From Protula sp. h YS-2021 (lineage: Eukaryota > Annelida > Polychaeta > Sabellida > Serpulidae), in assembly GCA_949752745.1 (NCBI GenBank), contig OX457028.1, positions 2,292,420 through 2,356,419 of the forward strand: DNA of 64,000 nucleotides. Reading direction: 5' to 3'. Positions 57,925 to 64,000 of this stretch are shown in pieces. The first letter of the stretch is position 1. Every line of letters starts with the position of its first letter. The position numbers and the translations under genes were made by a program. The notes under the pieces were generated by a model. It had not been told where the DNA came from. It made no database searches and saw nothing but the letters and a program-made list of their open reading frames with translations.

Positions 57925-59625
57925 CAACTGCGCATATTTATTTAACTTGCGTTGATGCGTGGTGCTTATTTTAGACCAGTGCGCATGTTTATTTAACTTG
58001 CGTTAATGCATTGGGCTTATTTTAGACCAGTGCGCATGTTTATTTTACTTGCGTTAATGCGTGGTTCGCCTTTGGAAAAACTGCGCATATTTTTTTTAAC
58101 TTGCGTTGATGCGCGGTTCACATTTCGGATCACGGCGCATGTCAACTTAACTTGCGTCGATGTGCGGTTCACATTTCGGACCAGCGCGCATGTTTGGTTA
58201 ACGTGCACTGATACGCGGTTTGTATTTCGGACCACTGCGCATATCTATTTAACTTGTGTCAAAGCGTGGTTCGCATTTCGAACCAGTGCGCATGTTCATT
58301 TAACTTGCGTCGATGCCCGGTTCGCATTTCGGACCACTGCGCATGTTTATGCAACTTACGTTGATGTGCGGTTCACAATTCGGACCAGTGCGCATGATTA
58401 CATAACTTGCGTCGATGCGTGGTTTCCTTTTCCGATCAGTGCATATATTTAACGTGCGTTAATGCGTGGTGCTTATTTCGGAAACTGTGCATGTTTATTC
58501 AACTTGCGTCGATGCATGGTTCTTTTGTCGGACCAGTGCGCATGTTTATTTATCTGGCGTCGATGCGCGGTTCGCATTTCGGACTAGTGCGCAGGTTTGT
58601 TTAGCTTGCGTTGATGCGAGATTCACATTTTGGACCAGTGCGCATGTTTCTTTTATTTGTGTTGATGAACGGTTCTTATTTTAGACAAATGCGCATGTTT
58701 ATTTAACTTGCGTTGATGCGCGGTTCACATTTCGGACCAGTGCGCATGCTTCTTTTATTTGCGTTGATGCACGGTTCTTCTTTTAGACAAATGCGCATGT
58801 TTATTTAACTTGCATCGATACGCGGTTCACATTTTGAACTAGTGTGCATGTTTGGTTAATGTGCACTGATGCGCGGTTCAAATTTCGGACCAGTGCGCAT
58901 ATTTATTAAACTTGCGTCGATGCGCGGTTCGCATTTCGAAGCAGTGCGCATGTTTATTTAACTTGCGTCCATGCCCGGTTCACATTTCGGACTAGTGCGC
59001 ATGTTTATTCAACTTCGCAGATGAGCACTTCGCATTTCGGACTAGTGCGCATGTTCATTTCGCTTGCGTTGGTGCGTGATTTACATTTCTGACAACTGCA
59101 CATGTTTATTTAACTTCAGTTGATGCCCGGTTCGCATTTCGGACTAGTGCGCATGTTTATTTAACTTGCGTTGATGCGCGGTTCACATTTCGGACCAGTG
59201 CGCATGATTATTTAATTTGCATCGATGCGTGGTTCTTTGTTCGGACCAGTGCACATATTTATTTAACTTACGTCGATGCGCGGTTCGCATTTCGAACCAG
59301 TGCGCATGTTTATTCAACTTCCGTTGGTGCGTGGTTCACATTTCGGACAACTGCGCATGTTTATTCAGCTTGCGTTGATGCGCGTTTCTTATTTTAGACC
59401 AGTGCACATGTTTATTGAACTTGCGTTGATGCCCGGTTCGCATTTCAGACCAGTGCGCATGTTTATTTAACTTGCGTTAATGCGTGGTTCGCATTTGGAA
59501 CCAGTGCGCATGTTTGTTTAACTTGCGCTGACGCGCGGTTCACATTTCGGATCACGGCGCATGTTAACTTAAATTGCGTCGATGCGCGGTTCATATTTCG
59601 GACCAGTGTGCATGTTTAAATAATA
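57925..59625 (+). repeat. 51-bp minisatellite, long array
   Basis: About 33 units of the same 51-bp sequence as 50605-50960, diverged by point changes. In one frame it reads a 17-residue repeat (AHVYLTCVDARFAFRTS), open over long distances. I regard this as a by-product of the 51-bp period. Confidence 0.9.
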
Positions 59626-60441
59626 ACCACACATTAACAAGTTAAATAAACGGATAAAACTGTAGGATAAGCTTCATTTTGAGGTATTTTCTTCAAAAAT
59701 TTCCCCTAAAATCAAAATTCAAGATCGAGTGAAAAAGCACAAGCCGTATGCCCGACCCATCTAGGGCTGCCTCATACTAGATACCAAAAATAAATGAAAT
59801 CGGATAAAAACTGCAGGAGGAAACGCACTTTGAAGTTTATTCTTCAAAAAATCCCCAAAAATACAAACATTGTCCGCAGTAGGTGTATTCTTAAGATTCT
59901 CCCCACCCCACAGCGGGATTTAAACAAATGCTGCTCTCCTTATTTGCTTTAGAAATTAGCTTTATAGTTGCATTATTTTCCAACAGATGGTGTTACAGGA
60001 CAGTTGATCAACGGACTTTGACGGACTCCCTTATGTGGTTTGCTTTGTGCTCAATGGGTGCTTATGTGGCTACCTCATAAGAACCACCACATAAGGAAGA
60101 AAAACCACATAAGTGACGGATGTACCGAAAATCTACCACATAGCATAATCATTGTGAGGACGGACAGACGGACGGACGGACAGACGGACAATCTCAAACC
60201 TATATCCCTCCGTTTCACGGGGGATAAATATAATTTCTGTATTACGCTTTCTTTAAAAGAAAAGAATACGGAAATACCCACAATTCTCCCGTAATAACTG
60301 ACATTTATTTGCATACAGGGGGTATGATTTATCATGTGAAAAGGTGACAATATACATTTTCCGTCAAAAAATCTTTTTGAAATGATATTTCAGAAAGCAT
60401 GGGGAAAAAAATAAAGATAAATAATGTGGGTAAACAAATTA
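59626..60441. other. No gene recognised
   Basis: AT-rich sequence with GGACAGACGGACGG at 60155-60195. Nothing coding seen. Confidence 0.5.
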
Positions 60442-60757
60442 ATTTTAGGATTAAATGAGTCTTACCTGGAAGACGACATTTGGTCTGAATTCTGTATCTG
60501 AAAATAAACGTAGGGATAAGGGAAGAACTGCCCTCCGCACCCACCCTTATCTGTTCAGTTACGTTAGTAAATCATGTTTGTTTAGGGTAAAGTATGACCT
60601 CTATCGGCGATCTACTCACATCTCAGTTCTTCCCTTATCCCTACGTTTATTTTCAGATACAGAATTCAGACCAAATGTCGTCTTCCAGGTAAGACTCATT
60701 TAATCCTAAAATTCTGTATCCGAAAATAAACATTTTCGGGATAAGAGAAGACCTGAG
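60442..60757. repeat. Inverted repeat set at the 3' end of the DIRS-like element
   Basis: Two perfect 89-bp arms (60442-60530 and 60624-60712), inverted to each other around a 93-bp centre. A third partial copy follows at 60711-60757. DIRS-type elements end in such inverted and internally complementary repeats rather than LTRs, and the position, about 300 bp beyond the recombinase stop, fits. Confidence 0.75.
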
Positions 60758-61018
60758 ACTTTAACCAATCATGTTTGTTGTACTACAAATAATCCACAAA
60801 CGTAAATCAACAACTTTATTATTAGAAGTAATGACCAGATTACAATTATCAAATTGACAATAAAGCCAAGTATCACACATAATTCGATAATAACAAATCT
60901 ATGTAAGATCATTCTCTAATAATCGACTGTAAAAAGAAAAAAAATTTTTAACAAGTCAAACAACTTGCAATACGCCACCACATGAATACTTATGGACTTC
61001 ACCCCCCCCCCCCCTTTC

Positions 61019-61990
61019 TTACGGAATGTGGTCGCTTCTACGCAATACTGCGTTAACAAATTCACCATCTTGAGTAACAGGTCTCTTATAGAACCTAGTA
61101 AATGTTGACTCTCTACTCCACGTACCTTTTTTAAGAACTATATCTACTGGCATGTGTCTAGAAACTTTACTAGTACTTGCCGCTCTTGTACTATGAGCAG
61201 TATACTTCTGCACGCTAATTCCACATAAATGTAGTTCATTTCTAATCCATCTAGCAAGAGTTTCTTTTGAAATTTCCTTATAAGGCTTCTTGTACGACAC
61301 AAAGAGCCTGCTACTAGTGTTTCTTAATTGTTTTGTTCTCCTTAAATACTGTCTTAAATAGTGATAAGCACACAGCCTTTTATCGTCTTTAAACTTGAAA
61401 ATTCTCACAGGTTCAGTGTGATACCCAGGTCTAGTTGTTTTCATAAGATCTATTATTTTAAATTCATAAAAGTCATTAGTTTTACTCATATAATCAAGTC
61501 TAAGATTGTGGATAGTCTGGACTCTTTGACCAGTTACCAATGCAATAAGCAAAGCCAGTTTGCACGATAGCTTCTTTAATGACAAGGACACAGCTGGTCC
61601 AATTTCTTTTAACTTATCTAAAACCTTGTCTGTATCCCAAATTTCCGAGTGCTTAGGCAATGATGGCCTTAAGTTAAAAACTCCTTTCATAAAACGAATT
61701 ACTAACTTATGCTCACCTATTGGGCTATTATCGACTGTTAATATGGTACTCAGCGCCGACCTCGCAGTCTTCAAAGAACTATAACCTAACCCTTCCTTGA
61801 ACAACACATTTAAGAACTCGAGAACATCGTTTACAGTCGGTGACAAGGGATTAACATTCCATTCACTACAAAAGTCTTGATATTTTTGTAAGTAAGTCCC
61901 GTATTGCTTTTTGGTTGATGCTTTCCAACTAGCCTGGATAATCTGGCGTGTCTCTGTCGAAAGTTCTGGGTGTCTTGTGGCAAACCACTG
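61019..61990 (-). CDS. Tyrosine recombinase of the DIRS-like element
   Basis: The frame is open from inside the reverse-transcriptase gene to the stop at 61019. An N-terminal core-binding part with TETRQIIQASWKASTKKQYG and DFCSEWNVNPLSP is only found in this overlap, in the -1 frame relative to the RT. Thus the protein does not start at the first start-like codon after the RT. Catalytic residues: R in TGQRVQTIHNLR, H-x2-R in YTAHSTRAAS, W in KKGTWSRESTF and the Tyr in FTRFYKRP. It circularises or inserts the cDNA. The true start may require frameshifting or a separate message. Confidence 0.82.
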   Translation of the reverse strand, partial: QWFATRHPELSTETRQIIQASWKASTKKQYGTYLQKYQDFCSEWNVNPLSPTVNDVLEFLNVLFKEGLGYSSLKTARSALSTILTVDNSPIGEHKLVIRFMKGVFNLRPSLPKHSEIWDTDKVLDKLKEIGPAVSLSLKKLSCKLALLIALVTGQRVQTIHNLRLDYMSKTNDFYEFKIIDLMKTTRPGYHTEPVRIFKFKDDKRLCAYHYLRQYLRRTKQLRNTSSRLFVSYKKPYKEISKETLARWIRNELHLCGISVQKYTAHSTRAASTSKVSRHMPVDIVLKKGTWSRESTFTRFYKRPVTQDGEFVNAVLRRSDHIP

Positions 61991-64000
61991 ATCTTGAAGA
62001 CTAACATGTTGGCGCGGATGGGCTGCTCTTCGTCGCTGACAGGATTCTCCAACCGTCCTTGTTCTGTAGGATGAATGAAGACCGGGTAGTCTGACATCAT
62101 TTGAAGTACTTTTGGAAACCAGAACTCACTTGGCCATTCGGGTACCACCAAAATCAGAACACATTTTTCGCTTTCTACTTTTTTAAGGACCTTTCCTATC
62201 AGAGAAAAGGGAGGAAAGGCATATCCTTTAATCTGATTCCAGCTGAAACTCATTGCATCACATATTTTGGCTCCTGGATCTGGTTTCCAACTAGCATAAT
62301 TTTCCAGTTGATTGTTCAGTCTAGAGGCAAATAAATCAAAGTTTGTCGGACCAAAACGATCTTGAATTTTGGCAAAAATGTGTGGATTCAATCTCCACTC
62401 CATGTTGCTGTGAAACATTCTACTCAATTTATCTGCCTCTATATTTTGCTTCCCAGGTAAATGTGCTGCTATTAACCATATATTCCGGCTAATTGCCCAT
62501 TCCCAGATGTCTCTTGTAATTTTGTAGCAATCTAATTTCCTTCCGCCTTGCTTTGATATGTATGTCACACATGTCGAATTATCAGACACCACTTTAATCG
62601 AGATATACCTTCTCCCATTACACAGACTTTTGAGAGAGAAAAACACTGCCAAAAGCTCTTTGACATTAATATGCAATTTGAGCTCTAACTCTGTCCAGTG
62701 ACCTCCAGTTTTTGTATTATCTACCCAGCCACCCCAACCAGTGTCTGATGCATCACAGTAAAGCACCAAATTTGGGGTTTTTGTTGCAACGCTTACATAA
62801 GATGACTCAAGGTTTTCCAACCACCATCTTAAATCTTGTTTTGCTTGGTCCGATAATTTCATTTTAGCCTCATAATTTCCCTTTGTCCTTTTAAGTGCTA
62901 GTATTTTTTCAATATCGATCCGTCTATAATAAAGACGGCCATAAGAAACACCTGGGAATGATGCAACTAACTTTCCTACTACTTTTGCAACACTTTGAAT
63001 GGATACTTGCTCTTGAGACAGAATCTGTGAAATAACCTGTATAATATCTTTAACTTTCTCATCTGTTAGCTTTACTGTCATTTCTATTGTATTTAGAACA
63101 AAACCAAGGTACACTAACATTTGAGTAGGTATCAAAACTGATTTTTCAGGATGGACAATAAACCCTGCTTTTGTGCTAATAAGAGCAGTTTCAACTACAT
63201 TCCGAAAACAACCTGCAAGTGTTTTTTCTATCAAAAAAGAGTCATCAATAAATGAAGTATTGAGGTATCCTCTCTTTCTCAGATTCCTAAACAACTTTTT
63301 CACTATTTTTGTGAAAACCCTTGGTCCAGAACTCAACCCATTTGGCAAACAATTATATTCATACTTTTGATTTTTAAAATTAAACCGTAGATATTTTCGA
63401 TGCGGTTTGTATATGCCGAGACAATAGTACGCGTTTTTGAAATCTATGCTTGCCATAAAAGCCCCAGGTGTCATCAAATCAATGGCAGTTTGAAGGCTTT
63501 GCATTTTGAAATGTTGATATTCAATATTTTCATTGAACTGCTTGAGATTTAAAATAACACGAACCCCGGAATCCTTTTTCGGTCTTATAAAGATATTTGA
63601 GATAAATTCCCCAGGATCTGGTTTGTTTGATACTGGCGAAATAATTTTTTGATCAAGCATTCTTGCTATCTCTTCCTCAATTTGAACTTGTTCCGTTACG
63701 GAAAATTTTATTTGTTTCGGAACATACGTCTGTTTAACTTCCTGAATCAAATCAAGTTTTAAGCCTTTTACTGTATCTATAACCCAAGGGTCTGTACTGA
63801 GGGTTTTCCAAAATTCTAAATGATTCTTAAGTCTGTCAGCTTTAAAAGAGGATGCCTCAACTCTGTAGTTTTTCAACATTACAGCAACGTTTTGCTCGAT
63901 TTCGTACCTACTTTCAGTAATGTCCTGGGATTCGCTACCCGGCTCTATTCCTGCCCTCTTCTTGTTTGTGTGAACGGCCTCGTCTGCCCTCTCGACTGAT
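61831..64000 (-). CDS. Reverse transcriptase/RNase H of the DIRS-like element (5' end outside the window)
   Basis: The frame is open to the right edge. RT blocks: SNIFIRPKKDSGVRVILNLK, SIDFKNAYYCLGI, GLSSGPRVFTK and SFIDDSFL with the catalytic FIDD. RNase H: LVLYCDASDTGWGG, KELLAVFFSL, SDNSTCVTYI. A C-terminal module with FDLFASRLNNQ, SWKPDPGA, DAMSFSWN, FPPFSLIGKVL and VPEWPSEFW is the typical end of DIRS-type polyproteins. It is followed in an overlapping frame by the recombinase. Confidence 0.88.
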   Translation of the reverse strand, partial: SVERADEAVHTNKKRAGIEPGSESQDITESRYEIEQNVAVMLKNYRVEASSFKADRLKNHLEFWKTLSTDPWVIDTVKGLKLDLIQEVKQTYVPKQIKFSVTEQVQIEEEIARMLDQKIISPVSNKPDPGEFISNIFIRPKKDSGVRVILNLKQFNENIEYQHFKMQSLQTAIDLMTPGAFMASIDFKNAYYCLGIYKPHRKYLRFNFKNQKYEYNCLPNGLSSGPRVFTKIVKKLFRNLRKRGYLNTSFIDDSFLIEKTLAGCFRNVVETALISTKAGFIVHPEKSVLIPTQMLVYLGFVLNTIEMTVKLTDEKVKDIIQVISQILSQEQVSIQSVAKVVGKLVASFPGVSYGRLYYRRIDIEKILALKRTKGNYEAKMKLSDQAKQDLRWWLENLESSYVSVATKTPNLVLYCDASDTGWGGWVDNTKTGGHWTELELKLHINVKELLAVFFSLKSLCNGRRYISIKVVSDNSTCVTYISKQGGRKLDCYKITRDIWEWAISRNIWLIAAHLPGKQNIEADKLSRMFHSNMEWRLNPHIFAKIQDRFGPTNFDLFASRLNNQLENYASWKPDPGAKICDAMSFSWNQIKGYAFPPFSLIGKVLKKVESEKCVLILVVPEWPSEFWFPKVLQMMSDYPVFIHPTEQGRLENPVSDEEQPIRANMLVFKISGLPQDTQNFRQRHARLSRLVGKHQPKSNTGLTYKNIKTFVVNGMLIPCHRL

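Larger units (their letters stand above)
60442..64000 (-). mobile_element. DIRS-like tyrosine-recombinase retrotransposon, 5' part beyond the window
   Basis: Order on the minus strand: reverse transcriptase with RNase H (61831 to the window edge), tyrosine recombinase (61019 to about 61990), then inverted repeats (60442-60757). No DDE integrase or LTR is seen. The reading frames are intact, so the copy looks recent. Confidence 0.85.

Noticed and set aside
58006..58452. 148-codon frame with a 17-residue repeat
   Set aside because: The 51-bp minisatellite keeps the frame open; no start context, splice site or domain.

Overview
The window is animal nuclear DNA, probably from a marine invertebrate; the species cannot be told from it. 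Support comes from spliced exons of the mitochondrial complex I subunit NDUFB10 (plus strand, 44-49 kb), an exon that reads as a Piwi-type PIWI domain (minus, 56.8 kb), a SAP-like exon (minus, 53.7 kb), a tyrosine-recombinase (DIRS-like) retrotransposon at the right edge, and many AT-rich and minisatellite arrays. A 200-base run of N (49440-49639) is an assembly gap.

The main content is two Polinton/Maverick (adintovirus-like) proviral elements only 545 bp apart, each with exact ends and a 6-bp target-site duplication. Element A (5882-22445, TSD TACTGT) has a protein-primed DNA polymerase B on the plus strand, followed by a plus-strand cluster of PC4-like (ssDNA-binding coactivator) genes. 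A convergent minus-strand block holds the integrase, packaging ATPase, two small conserved proteins, a small Cys-rich protein, penton, pVI/pX-like protein, major capsid protein and adenain-type protease. Upstream of it, reading from the right TIR, lie further small genes: a PC4-like/zinc protein, a family of small helical proteins and a NADAR-domain protein. Element B (22997-40705, TSD GCATGC) has the same virion block but has lost the polymerase except for its last few codons. It has also lost NADAR except for its start codon region, and its terminal inverted repeats have grown to about 3.7-3.9 kb of G-rich repeats.

In both elements the nine minus-strand virion/integration genes sit behind one TATA-like promoter. 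They are joined by stop-start overlaps (ATGA four times, plus 8-nt and 16-nt overlaps), which looks like a polycistronic unit ending at AATAAA signals facing those of the plus-strand genes. The TIRs carry inward promoters with TATA boxes next to 13-bp palindromes of the Maf/AP-1 type. Neither element is complete. A has two in-frame stops in the polymerase and frameshifts in three small genes. B has a frameshifted capsid gene and an ATPase nonsense codon. Apart from the missing polymerase and a protease frameshift common to both, the damage falls in different genes.

A third, older Polinton relic (about 4160-5605) lies just left of A. To the right of B (40712-64000) is host DNA. The NDUFB10 intron is filled by a 3.4-kb array of a 24-bp repeat, and exon 2 of NDUFB10 is present in four partial copies. 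Beyond the gap come degenerate tandem repeats, 51-bp and 178-bp satellites, a purine tract, two host exons on the minus strand, and a DIRS-like element whose reverse transcriptase runs off the window edge.
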